Shown piece by piece: positions 8,514-16,631 of a stretch of 23,744 bases of DNA. The notes under the pieces were generated by a model. It worked only from the letters and a program-made list of their open reading frames with translations. It was not told where the DNA came from and did no database searches. Each line of letters starts with the position of its first letter. Position 1 is the stretch's first letter. The translations under genes and the position numbers were made by a program. Source of the DNA: JBCBSP01 sp964550935 (lineage in GTDB: Bacteria; Pseudomonadota; Alphaproteobacteria; Caulobacterales; Maricaulaceae); assembly GCA_964550935.1 (NCBI GenBank), contig CAZKBB010000044.1, positions 1-23,744 of the forward strand, written 5' to 3'.

Positions 8514-10015
8514 AGGAAGCGCCAGGCCTCGGAGGCGGCGCGGAACAGGGCGGCGGCCTTGTTCACGGTCTCCTGGCGTTCTGACTCCGGTTCGGAATCG
8601 AGCACGACGCCGGCGCCGGCCTGCACGTGCATGGCCCCGTCCTTCAAGATCGCGGTGCGCAGGGTGATGCAGGTATCGATCTCCCCGCTCGCGCCGAGAT
8701 ACCCGGCCGCCCCGGCGTAGATCCCGCGGCGATGGGGTTCGAGCTCGTCGATGATCTCCATCGCGCGCACCTTCGGGGCGCCGGAGACCGTGCCGGCTGG
8801 AAAGCCCGCAAGCAGTGCGTCGGCCCCGTCGCAAGATGCATCAAGATCGCCCTCAACGGTCGACTGGATATGCATGACGTGGCTGTAGCGCTCCACCACG
8901 GCTTGCTCGGTCACGCGCACGCTGCCCGGCGCGGCGACGCGGCCCACGTCGTTGCGTCCCAGATCGAGCAGCATGAGGTGCTCGGCCTGCTCCTTCGGGT
9001 CGGCGAGCAGCGAGGCCTCGTTGGCGTGGTCCTCGGCCGGCGTCGCGCCGCGCGGGCGGGTGCCGGCGAGGGGGCGCACGGTGACCTTGTCGTTCCGCAC
9101 GCGCACCAGAATCTCCGGGCTCGAGCCCACGACGGAGAAGTCCAGAAAGTCGAACAGGAACATGAAGGGCGAAGGGTTGGTCCGGCGCAAAGAGCGATAA
9201 AGCGCGCTCGGCGGGGCCGAGAAGGGCGCCGAGAAGCGCTGGCTCGGGACGACCTGGAAGATGTCGCCGGCGCGCGCATAGGCTTTCGCGCGCTCCACCA
9301 CGGCGCGGTAGTCCGCCTCGCTCATGTTCGCGACAGGCTGAACCGGCTCAAGCCACGGCTCCCCCTGGCGGCGGACGGGCGCGGGCCCGTCGAGCCGGTC
9401 GAAGGCGGCTTCGATGCGCCGCGCGGCGGCCTCGGCGAGCACGTGCGGGCTTTCGCCCTGCACAGGCCGCACCGGCGCCGAGGCGGTGATCTCGCCGCGC
9501 AGCGCGTCGAACACCAGAACCACGCGGGGGCGGATCAGCATCGCCTCCGGCGTGGCGAGGGGGTCGGGCGCGGCGCGCTCGGGCAGGCGCTCTGCGTAGC
9601 GGGCCATGTCGAAGCCCAGATAGCCGAACAGCCCCGCAGAGATGGGCGCGAGGGCGGCGGGCATGTCCAGGCGCGAGGCGGCCATGACGGTTTTCAGCGA
9701 CGCGATCGGCGCCTCGCCGGTGGGCTGAAACACGTCCGGGCGCGCATCGGCGTCTTCAGCCTGGGCGATCTCAGCGACGCCGTCCCGGCAGCGCCAGATC
9801 AGGTCGGGATCAAACCCTATGGCGGAGTATCGTCCGCGATAGGCGCCGCCTTCGACGCTTTCCAGAAGGACGCTTTCATTCTCGCGCGCAGACAGCTTCA
9901 GATACGCCGAGACCGGGGTTTCAAGGTCATCAATGCGCGTTGCTGAAACGAGCGCCGGTTCGCCCCCGGCGAGCCGTGCGGCGACCGTTTCAAGGTCGGG
10001 ATCCGTCTCGATCAT
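8510..10015 (-). CDS. trpE: Anthranilate synthase component I
   Basis: Chorismate-using subunit of anthranilate synthase, the committed and feedback-inhibited step of tryptophan synthesis. Length is 501 residues from the ATG at 10013-10015, which begins at the conserved N-terminus; the frame is open further upstream but into ppiD. Visible motifs: LLESVEGG near residue 50 (the LLES tryptophan-binding element), PSPFMFLFDF, PLAGTRPRGAT, LLDLGRNDVGRV, FPAGTVSGAPKVRAMEIID and the C-terminal VQAGAGVVLDSEPE. It lies 16 bases behind ppiD on the same strand, so the two are probably co-transcribed, and is separated from trpG by the deacetylase gene. Confidence 0.97.
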   Translation of the reverse strand: MIETDPDLETVAARLAGGEPALVSATRIDDLETPVSAYLKLSARENESVLLESVEGGAYRGRYSAIGFDPDLIWRCRDGVAEIAQAEDADARPDVFQPTGEAPIASLKTVMAASRLDMPAALAPISAGLFGYLGFDMARYAERLPERAAPDPLATPEAMLIRPRVVLVFDALRGEITASAPVRPVQGESPHVLAEAAARRIEAAFDRLDGPAPVRRQGEPWLEPVQPVANMSEADYRAVVERAKAYARAGDIFQVVPSQRFSAPFSAPPSALYRSLRRTNPSPFMFLFDFLDFSVVGSSPEILVRVRNDKVTVRPLAGTRPRGATPAEDHANEASLLADPKEQAEHLMLLDLGRNDVGRVAAPGSVRVTEQAVVERYSHVMHIQSTVEGDLDASCDGADALLAGFPAGTVSGAPKVRAMEIIDELEPHRRGIYAGAAGYLGASGEIDTCITLRTAILKDGAMHVQAGAGVVLDSEPESERQETVNKAAALFRAASEAWRFL

Positions 10016-10031
10016 GGCCGTCGCGCGCGCC

Positions 10032-11930
10032 CTAGGGGGCGGTGTCGCCCTGCTGCAGCGCAATGTCGCGAAGGCGCTGATCCACGCTCACGTCGCGGCG
10101 CTGCAGGAAGGCGTTCTGAACCGCGAGCCCGAAGTCCTGGCGCACGAGCTGGTCGAGCGCATCGGCGGTTTCCGGCTCCACCTCGAGCGAGCCCGGCGGG
10201 AGGATTTCCTCAACCAGCAGCGCCAGATGCGCGCGCTGATCGGCGCCGCCGCGAGTGGTGACGTAATCGCCGGGCGCGGTCGCAAACGCTGCGCGCACGA
10301 CCGACTGGTTGAACGGTCCTGAGGTTTCGGTGCGCAGGAGCATCGCGCCCTCCACCGAGGCGCCGGCGCCGATCTCGTCGGCGATCGCTTCAAGCGCCTC
10401 CCCGGACCGGGCGCGCTCGGCGGCTTGTTCGGCGAGCGCCGCGACCGCATCGTCGATCTGTCGCGCACGCCAGAAGGTCTCCACCTCGCCTCGGACCTCT
10501 GCCAGTTCGGGCAGGGTTTCCGGCGCGACCGCGTCGATGCGCACCGCGAAATAGCCGTCCTCGCCGTAATCGGCCAGATCGGTCGCGAAGCCTTCAGGCT
10601 GGTCGAACACCGTGGCGAGCACGTCAGGGACGTCCTGCAGCGTGAAGGCGCGGAAGCCCTGCTCGCTGACCCCCTGACGGGTGACGAAGCCGAACGATTC
10701 TGAGGGAAGCGCCGCCGCCGCGGCGGCCTCCTCCAACGTGGCGCCGGCGGCGCGGGCTTCTTCAAAGCGCGCCAGAAGATCGAAGGTCAGGCCGAGCCCG
10801 GCTTCGCCGGCGAGCTCGGCGCGCAGCTCGGCTTGAACGTCCTCAAACGCGGGAACGTCCGGGTCGACGGCCTCGCTGACGCGCACCGCGCGCCAGCCGA
10901 GCCGGCCTTCGACCGCGCCGGCTTCGCCGTCGCCGAGCGCGAAGACGGTGTCGGCCACCGACGAGTCGGGCACCTCGAAGGCTTCCAGCGCATCAAATCG
11001 CGCCGGTTCGCCAAGGCCGAGATCCGCCGCGATCGCGTCGGCGCTCTCGCCTGAACCGAGCCGCTCAGCAGCCGCCTCAGCGGTGGCGGCGTCGGGCGCG
11101 GCGAGCTGGACGAAGCTGCGCGTGGCCGGATCGGCGAGTTCGCCGTCCTCGAGTCGGATTTCGTAAAGGCTGAGCACGTCCTCCTCGGGAACCTCCACGC
11201 GAGAGGCGAGCAGTTCCGGCGAGACGCGCACCAGGGTGAAGCGCCGCCGCTCCGGCAGGGTGAAGACCTGCGCGTTCTCAGACAGGAAGGCCTGCAGGGT
11301 CTCTTCAGACGGCGCCTCGGGTGCATCGACCGCTTCAGGGCGCACCACGAGCGCACGCACGCGGCGGCGCTCGCCGCGGTAGGCCGCGAAGGCGCGGTCC
11401 ATCACCTCGAGCGCGCCGACGCCCTCGAACAACGCGGTCAGCAGCTGCTGGCGCTTCATCTCCCCGCGCATCGTCTGCTCGAACATGCGCCCGGTCATGC
11501 CGTTATCGCGCAGGATCTGATCGTAGCTGGCCCGGTCGAACTCCCCGGTGAACGGGTTGGCGAAGGCGTCGATCTCCCGGATCTGCTCGGCGGAGCGCTC
11601 ATCGGACACGGTCAGGCCGAGCTCGTTCGCCGAGGCGTTGATGGCGGCCTCGGCGACGAGCCGGTTGAGCACCTGGTCGCCAAGGCCGGCCCGTTCGGCC
11701 TCTTCGCGGGTGAAGCCGGGATTCTCGCGCTGGATCTGGCTTAGCTGCAGCTGATAGGCCCGGTTCAACTGCTGCGCCGTGACCCGCTCAGGACCGACCG
11801 TCGCCACGGCGTTGCCGGTGCCGGTCAGGATGTCGTTGACGCCGAACAAGGCGAACGCCGCAATGACCGGCACAATGATGATTGCGACTGTGATCGGGTT
11901 GCGCGCGCGTTTGCGGATGGTGGCGAGCAT
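10032..11930 (-). CDS. ppiD: PpiD/SurA-like periplasmic peptidyl-prolyl isomerase-chaperone
   Basis: Membrane-anchored folding helper for newly exported proteins. The 632-residue product starts MLATIRKRARNPITVAIIIV: a short basic N-terminus and one membrane helix (about 13-32), then a long soluble periplasmic part. The SurA_N-like chaperone segment (about 36-170) contains LVAEAAINASANELGLTVSD; a degenerate parvulin (PPIC) region and a second chaperone-like segment rich in Ala and Glu follow. I start it at the ATG at 11928-11930, because the anchor begins there; the frame is open for 150 further codons that run into tpiA. Divergent from tpiA, upstream of trpE. Isomerase activity is uncertain since such domains in PpiD are often inactive. 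Confidence 0.9.
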   Translation of the reverse strand: MLATIRKRARNPITVAIIIVPVIAAFALFGVNDILTGTGNAVATVGPERVTAQQLNRAYQLQLSQIQRENPGFTREEAERAGLGDQVLNRLVAEAAINASANELGLTVSDERSAEQIREIDAFANPFTGEFDRASYDQILRDNGMTGRMFEQTMRGEMKRQQLLTALFEGVGALEVMDRAFAAYRGERRRVRALVVRPEAVDAPEAPSEETLQAFLSENAQVFTLPERRRFTLVRVSPELLASRVEVPEEDVLSLYEIRLEDGELADPATRSFVQLAAPDAATAEAAAERLGSGESADAIAADLGLGEPARFDALEAFEVPDSSVADTVFALGDGEAGAVEGRLGWRAVRVSEAVDPDVPAFEDVQAELRAELAGEAGLGLTFDLLARFEEARAAGATLEEAAAAAALPSESFGFVTRQGVSEQGFRAFTLQDVPDVLATVFDQPEGFATDLADYGEDGYFAVRIDAVAPETLPELAEVRGEVETFWRARQIDDAVAALAEQAAERARSGEALEAIADEIGAGASVEGAMLLRTETSGPFNQSVVRAAFATAPGDYVTTRGGADQRAHLALLVEEILPPGSLEVEPETADALDQLVRQDFGLAVQNAFLQRRDVSVDQRLRDIALQQGDTAP

Positions 11931-12098
11931 GCGTTCAAGGACCGTTCGTGCGTGGGCGGAAAAGCGCGGGTTCGGTGCGCGGCGCGCGAACCTAGCCGCG
12001 CGCGTGTGGCCGGGCAAGGCGCGCGACGCGGCGCGGATTGTCCGTTCCCGATCGCGCTGGTAACGCTGCCGCCTGGATGGCTGCAGGAGACAGGCCCC

Positions 12099-12833
12099 AT
12101 GGCGCGCCGCGCGCTCATCGCCGGAAACTGGAAAATGAATGGCCGGCGCGCCGATCTGGACTGGGTGCGCCGCTTCACCGAGGCCGGCGGCGCACGCGAG
12201 GACCGCGACGTGGCGCTGTGCCCGCCGGCGACGCTGCTGGCCGACTTCGCCGACCCGCTGAAAGCCGCCGGCGTGGCGCTCGGCGCGCAGGACTGCGCAC
12301 CCGGTGACGACGGCGCCCATACCGGCGACGTATCCGCGGCGATGCTCGCCGACCTCGGCTGCCGCTACGTCATCGTCGGCCACTCAGAGCGCCGCGCCGC
12401 CCATGGCGAGGACGATGGCCAGGTGCGCGCGAAGGCCGATGCGGCGCTTGCATCCGGACTGACCCCGATCGTTTGCGTCGGCGAGCGCGCCGAGGAGCGC
12501 GATCGCGGCGACGCGGAGACGGTCGTCTCGCGTCAGATCAAGGCGAGCGCGCCCGACGTTTCCGGCGAGCGCCTCGTCATCGCTTACGAGCCGGTCTGGG
12601 CGATCGGGTCCGGCCGCACGCCCTCAAGCGATCAGATCAAGACCATGCACGCGGCGGTTCGCGCCGCTTTCCCGGGCTCTGACGCGTCGGCGTTGCGCGT
12701 GCTTTACGGCGGGTCGGTGAAGCCGGAGAACGCGCCTGACATTGTTTTGATCGAGGGCGTCGACGGCGCACTGGTCGGCGGCGCCAGCCTTGATCCGGAC
12801 GGGTTTGCACGAATCGTAAACGCTGATCGCTAA
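12099..12833 (+). CDS. tpiA: Triose-phosphate isomerase
   Basis: Interconverts dihydroxyacetone phosphate and glyceraldehyde 3-phosphate. The product has 244 residues, slightly shorter than the usual 250. All catalytic residues are present: Lys12 in AGNWKMN, His95 in VGHSERR, Glu164 in AYEPVWAIGSG, plus the phosphate-binding YGGSVKPENA. The start is fixed by AGGAG at 12085-12089, nine bases before the ATG. Divergent from ppiD across 168 bases that should hold both promoters. Confidence 0.98.
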   Translation: MARRALIAGNWKMNGRRADLDWVRRFTEAGGAREDRDVALCPPATLLADFADPLKAAGVALGAQDCAPGDDGAHTGDVSAAMLADLGCRYVIVGHSERRAAHGEDDGQVRAKADAALASGLTPIVCVGERAEERDRGDAETVVSRQIKASAPDVSGERLVIAYEPVWAIGSGRTPSSDQIKTMHAAVRAAFPGSDASALRVLYGGSVKPENAPDIVLIEGVDGALVGGASLDPDGFARIVNADR

Positions 12834-12876
12834 GACGATTTTCAGACTCATCGATCACTGTGCATCACAACAGGGA

Positions 12877-12896
12877 CCGGCCCGCCAAGAGGCCGG
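12877..12896. repeat. GC-rich inverted repeat after tpiA
   Basis: CCGGCC (12877-12882) and GGCCGG (12891-12896) can pair around an eight-base loop. No T run follows, so it is at best a weak terminator or pause site between tpiA and the receiver-domain gene. Confidence 0.4.
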
Positions 12897-12929
12897 CCCA
12901 TGGGCGCATGGCGGATAGGGTGGTCGAAA

Positions 12930-13967
12930 ATGGGCTTGAATTACGGCCGAGCCTCGGTGGTGGTGTTCGACCCGGTTAACGTGAACCTGCGCACGACGCA
13001 GTACGCGCTGCACCAGATCGGCTTTCGCGAGATCATCTGCCTTACCGCGCTTTCCGAAGTGCGCCGCCGCATCAATGACAACCCGCCCGAACTCCTGCTT
13101 TGCGAATCCTCCGCCGGGGACCCTGAAGCGCTGCAATTCGTGCGCGACGTGCGCGCGGGCGAGGTCGGCCACAACCCGTTTCTCGCCATCCTCCTGACCT
13201 CGTGGGCGCGCGACGGCGGCGCGCTGAAGCAGGCGATCAGCTCCGGCGCGGACGATGTGGTGATCCGCCCATTCTCCACCAGCTTCCTGGAAGACCGGGT
13301 GCGAACGCTCGTGCGCGCGCGCAAACCCTTCATCGTGACGAGCGACTATATCGGCCCGGACCGCAGGCGCGACCCGGGACGCGACAGCGGCGGCGTGGAG
13401 CCCATCAACGCGCCGAACCTGCTGCGCAGCGTCGTGGAAGGCGACGGCTACGACGTGGAGCAGGACCAGCGCTGGATCGTGGAGGCGCGCGAGTCAGTGG
13501 AGTCCGAACGCCTGCGCCGACTGGCCATGCGCATCGTCGTGGGCGTTGAAGCCGCGGTTCGCGAGCTCGATCGCGGCGCGGCGCCCCAAATTGATGCGGG
13601 CGATTTCGGACGCGCGGCGAAGGAGTTGCGGCTTCGCCTGGCGCGCATGCGCTGCGGAGAAGCCTCCCAGATCGCTCAGGCGCTGTGCGAGATCACCATT
13701 AAGCTGACCGAGCTGGAAGGCTTCAACAAAGCCAATCTTGGGCTCGCCAAGGAACTCGCCCAGGGCGCCTACGCGGCCTACGCCGGCGGTGATCAGATGG
13801 AGCGCTCCGCCGAAGAGATCGAGCGCACCGTCCAGGCCCTTCGAAAGCGCATGGCGATGGTGGCCGCGCAAACGGCTGCGGCGCGAGACGGCGAGCGCGG
13901 CGAGGAAAGCGGCGCCGAGGGTGGTGGCGCTGCGCGCGAGGCTGAGCTAAAACGCGCCGCCGGCTAA
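12930..13967 (+). CDS. Atypical receiver-domain protein (Asp-to-Glu pseudo-receiver)
   Basis: The 345-residue product (ATG at 12930; an upstream ATG at 12900 would add ten residues) starts with a CheY-like receiver fold, about 7-130. Aligned without gaps to a typical receiver, PELLLCESSAGDPEALQFVR (53-72) puts Glu59 where the phosphorylated Asp belongs. Thr90 of the LLTS strand is kept, the switch Lys is replaced by Arg113 in VIRPFS, and only one acid (Asp14 in VVFDP) remains of the usual pair. A GPDRRR motif (142-147) follows, a linker sequence often seen after receiver domains. The C-terminal half is mostly helical (about 185-315) with no recognised DNA-binding or enzyme domain, and the tail is low-complexity Gly/Glu/Ala. 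The product may act by protein-protein contact independent of phosphorylation; this is inference. Confidence 0.8.
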   Translation: MGLNYGRASVVVFDPVNVNLRTTQYALHQIGFREIICLTALSEVRRRINDNPPELLLCESSAGDPEALQFVRDVRAGEVGHNPFLAILLTSWARDGGALKQAISSGADDVVIRPFSTSFLEDRVRTLVRARKPFIVTSDYIGPDRRRDPGRDSGGVEPINAPNLLRSVVEGDGYDVEQDQRWIVEARESVESERLRRLAMRIVVGVEAAVRELDRGAAPQIDAGDFGRAAKELRLRLARMRCGEASQIAQALCEITIKLTELEGFNKANLGLAKELAQGAYAAYAGGDQMERSAEEIERTVQALRKRMAMVAAQTAAARDGERGEESGAEGGGAAREAELKRAAG

Positions 13968-14031
13968 GCGGTCGGGCCCTCACGCGCGGCCCGCCCGGCC
14001 GGATATCGCGCAAATCAGGGCGAGCCGCCGC

Positions 14032-14439
14032 ATGACAACCGTTCTTTTGATCATTCACCTTCTCGTCACGAGCGCGCTCGTGGGCGTCGTGTTGATGCAG
14101 CGCTCCGAAGGCGGGGCGCTCGGCATCGGCGGGGGCGGGCCCGGCGGCATGATGAGCGGGCGCGGCGCGGCGTCGCTGCTCACCCGGCTGACGATGGTGC
14201 TCGGCGCGCTCTTCATCGCCAACTCCATCCTGCTCGCTTTCGTGCAAGGCGCCGGGACCCAGGGCGATTCGGTGTTCGATCGCGTTGGCCAGGAGCAGGA
14301 GCAAAGCGGCGATATCGACATGCCGTTCTCCTTCGACGACGCCCCCGGCGATGACACAGCCGGGCCGGAGGCCGCCCAGGCCCCTGAAAGCGGCGAGGCG
14401 GAGACCGAGGACGCGCCGTCCGTTCCGCCGGGGCGCTGA
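14032..14439 (+). CDS. secG: Preprotein translocase subunit SecG
   Basis: Small subunit of the SecYEG channel in the inner membrane. The 135-residue product has two membrane helices (about 3-22 and 54-75) flanking the conserved cytoplasmic loop LMQRSEGGALGIGGGG and a Gly/Met-rich stretch, as in the family. After the second helix comes an acidic tail of about 55 residues rich in Asp, Glu, Ala and Pro; such tails are variable in alphaproteobacterial SecG. It is followed 12 bases later by the MAPEG-like gene and probably co-transcribed with it. Confidence 0.95.
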   Translation: MTTVLLIIHLLVTSALVGVVLMQRSEGGALGIGGGGPGGMMSGRGAASLLTRLTMVLGALFIANSILLAFVQGAGTQGDSVFDRVGQEQEQSGDIDMPFSFDDAPGDDTAGPEAAQAPESGEAETEDAPSVPPGR

Positions 14440-14451
14440 GGCGCTCGCGCG

Positions 14452-14871
14452 GTGGCGACGGGTTCAGACGCGATCCTTTATCCAGTCGCCGCGCATCTTC
14501 TGCTGATCGTCGCGCTTTACGCCTGGCTGACGCTTGAGCGCTTCCTCTCGGTCGCCTCGAAGCAGCGGCGTTACCGCGACTTTCAATTCGCAGGCGGCGA
14601 TGCGCCGGCGGGCGCGCGCGTCGCGGCGAACCTGTCCAACCAGTTCGAGCTCGGTCCGCTGTTTCACCTGCTGGCGCTGACGCTTTGGATCACCGACGCG
14701 GTGACGCCGACCCTTCTCACGCTCGCCTGGTGCTTCGTCGCAGGGCGCCTGGCGCACACGCTCGTCCAGACGCTCAGCGCCAACGTGATCGCGCGCGGTC
14801 TGGTGTTCAGCGTGAACTTCCTCGCGCTTGCAGGAATGTGGACATATTTCCTGGCGGGCGCGCTGTTGTGA
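14452..14871 (+). CDS. MAPEG-family membrane protein
   Basis: A 139-residue membrane protein with four hydrophobic segments (about 8-28, 70-85, 86-104 and 115-138), starting at GTG. The stretch NLSNQFELGPLFHLLALTL matches the signature region of the MAPEG family (membrane-associated proteins in eicosanoid and glutathione metabolism), where an N-x-F-E pattern lies before the second helix. The bacterial substrate is unknown. It lies between secG and pyrG; a terminator-like hairpin follows the stop codon. Confidence 0.8.
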   Translation: MATGSDAILYPVAAHLLLIVALYAWLTLERFLSVASKQRRYRDFQFAGGDAPAGARVAANLSNQFELGPLFHLLALTLWITDAVTPTLLTLAWCFVAGRLAHTLVQTLSANVIARGLVFSVNFLALAGMWTYFLAGALL

Positions 14872-14880
14872 GGTTTGCGC

Positions 14881-14905
14881 GCGTGCGACGGCGGCGCACG
14901 CTTTT
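14881..14905 (+). terminator. Putative intrinsic terminator after the MAPEG gene
   Basis: GCGTGCG (14881-14887) and CGCACGC (14895-14901) form a seven-pair stem with a seven-base loop, directly followed by TTTT (14902-14905). It begins ten bases after the stop codon and ends 33 bases before pyrG, so pyrG would need a promoter in or after this spot. Confidence 0.5.
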
Positions 14906-14938
14906 GCGCGGGGCGATTCTGCGCTAAGCCGTCCGCCC

Positions 14939-16567
14939 ATGCCGCGTTATATCTTCATCACCGGCGGCGTGGTCTCCTCGCTCGGCAAGGGCCTCGCTTC
15001 GGCCGCGCTCGGCGCGCTTTTACAAGCGCGCGGGTACAAAGTCCGCCTGCGCAAGCTGGACCCGTATCTCAACGTCGATCCGGGCACGATGTCGCCCTAT
15101 CAGCACGGCGAGGTGTACGTCACCGACGACGGCGCGGAGACCGATCTCGACCTCGGCCATTATGAGCGCTTCACCGGCGTCTCCGCGGCGCAGAGCGACA
15201 ACATCACCACCGGGCGGCTCTACTCCCAGATTCTGGAGCGCGAGCGCCGGGGCGATTATCTCGGCGCCACCGTGCAGGTGATCCCGCACGTCACCGACGC
15301 CATCAAGACCTTCGTGCTGGCCGATGCCGGCGATGTGGACTTCGTGATCTGCGAGATCGGCGGCACGGTCGGCGACATTGAGGGCCTGCCCTTTTTCGAG
15401 GCGATCCGGCAGCTCGGCCAGGAGCTCGGGCGCGATCAGGCCGTCTTCATCCACGTCACGCTTTTGCCGTTCATCAAGGCGGCCGGCGAGATGAAGACCA
15501 AGCCGACCCAGCACTCGGTGAAGGAGCTGCGCTCCATCGGCATCCAGCCGGACATCCTCTTGTGCCGCTGCGAGATTCCGATCGAACCCGGCGACAAGCG
15601 CAAGATCGCCCTGTTCTGCAACGTGCCCGAACGCGCCGTGATCGAGGCGCGCGACGCGGCCTCGCTGTACGACGTGCCGCTGCAATACCACGCCGAGGGC
15701 TTCGACGACGTCGTGCTGGAGCGCTTCTCCATGGCCGACGCGCCGGAACCCGATCTTGAGATCTGGCGCGGCATCTCGCGCGCGGTCAACGAGCCGGACG
15801 GCGAGGTCACGATCGCGGTGGTGGGCAAGTACACCGTGCTCGTGGACGCCTATAAGTCACTGCTTGAAGCGCTCAATCACGGCGCCATCGCCAACGGGGT
15901 GAAGGTGCGCGTGCGTTGGCTGGACGCGGAGCAGTTCGAACAGCCCGACGCTTTCGGACCCCTTGAGGACGTGCACGCCATCCTGGTGCCAGGCGGCTTC
16001 GGCGAGCGCGGCGCGGAGGGCAAGATCGCCGCGGCCAAGTTCGCGCGCGAACGCAAGGTGCCGTATTTCGGCATCTGCTTCGGCATGCAGATGGCCGTGA
16101 TCGAGGCGGCGCGGTCCCTGGCGGGCCTGGACGGCGCCGGATCCAGCGAGTTCGGCGCGCCACAGGTGCCGCTGGTCGGCCTGCTGACCGAGTGGGTCAA
16201 GGACAACGAGACGATCCAGCGCTACGAGGGCGGCGATCTGGGCGGCACGATGCGCCTGGGCGCCTATCCGGCCATGCTCAAGCACGGCTCGCTGGTGCGC
16301 GACATCTACGCCTCCGCGCAGATCTCCGAGCGCCACCGCCACCGCTACGAGGTCAACATGGCTTATCGCGAGCCGCTGGAGGCGGCGGGCGTGAAGTTCT
16401 CAGGCGTCTCCCCCGACGGGCTCCTGCCCGAGATCGTGGAGCTTGAGGGCCATCCCTGGTTCATCGGCGTGCAATTCCACCCCGAATACAAGTCCCGCCC
16501 CTTCGATCCCCACCCGCTGTTCGCGAGCTTCATCGCCGCCGCGGTCGAGCAGTCGAGGTTGGTGTAG
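14939..16567 (+). CDS. pyrG: CTP synthase
   Basis: Makes CTP from UTP, ATP and glutamine. The 542-residue product has the full two-domain layout. The N-terminal amidoligase domain has ITGGVVSSLGKG at 6-17 and SPYQHGEVYVTDDGAETDLD; the C-terminal glutaminase domain has the nucleophile Cys380 in FGICFGMQ and His514/Glu516 in QFHPEYKSRP. The ATG at 14939 fits the conserved start (MPRYIFITGG). It ends 64 bases before a convergent minus-strand gene. Nothing unusual. Confidence 0.98.
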   Translation: MPRYIFITGGVVSSLGKGLASAALGALLQARGYKVRLRKLDPYLNVDPGTMSPYQHGEVYVTDDGAETDLDLGHYERFTGVSAAQSDNITTGRLYSQILERERRGDYLGATVQVIPHVTDAIKTFVLADAGDVDFVICEIGGTVGDIEGLPFFEAIRQLGQELGRDQAVFIHVTLLPFIKAAGEMKTKPTQHSVKELRSIGIQPDILLCRCEIPIEPGDKRKIALFCNVPERAVIEARDAASLYDVPLQYHAEGFDDVVLERFSMADAPEPDLEIWRGISRAVNEPDGEVTIAVVGKYTVLVDAYKSLLEALNHGAIANGVKVRVRWLDAEQFEQPDAFGPLEDVHAILVPGGFGERGAEGKIAAAKFARERKVPYFGICFGMQMAVIEAARSLAGLDGAGSSEFGAPQVPLVGLLTEWVKDNETIQRYEGGDLGGTMRLGAYPAMLKHGSLVRDIYASAQISERHRHRYEVNMAYREPLEAAGVKFSGVSPDGLLPEIVELEGHPWFIGVQFHPEYKSRPFDPHPLFASFIAAAVEQSRLV

Positions 16568-16631
16568 GCGCGCGGCTGCAGCCTGTGGCCGTGGATCGAG
16601 CGAATGCGCGCCGGCTCGTCCGGTCGGGGGG

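Noticed and set aside
8627..9946. Long plus-strand open frame opposite trpE
   Set aside because: High GC content opens antisense frames; composition is Arg/His/Gly-rich and unlike a real protein.
12038..12066. TTGTCC-N17-TAACGC as tpiA promoter
   Set aside because: Spacing is right but the -10 matches only two of six positions; not better than chance in this region.
11931..12383. Open frame upstream of ppiD reaching into tpiA
   Set aside because: It is antisense to tpiA; the membrane anchor and family start are at 11930.
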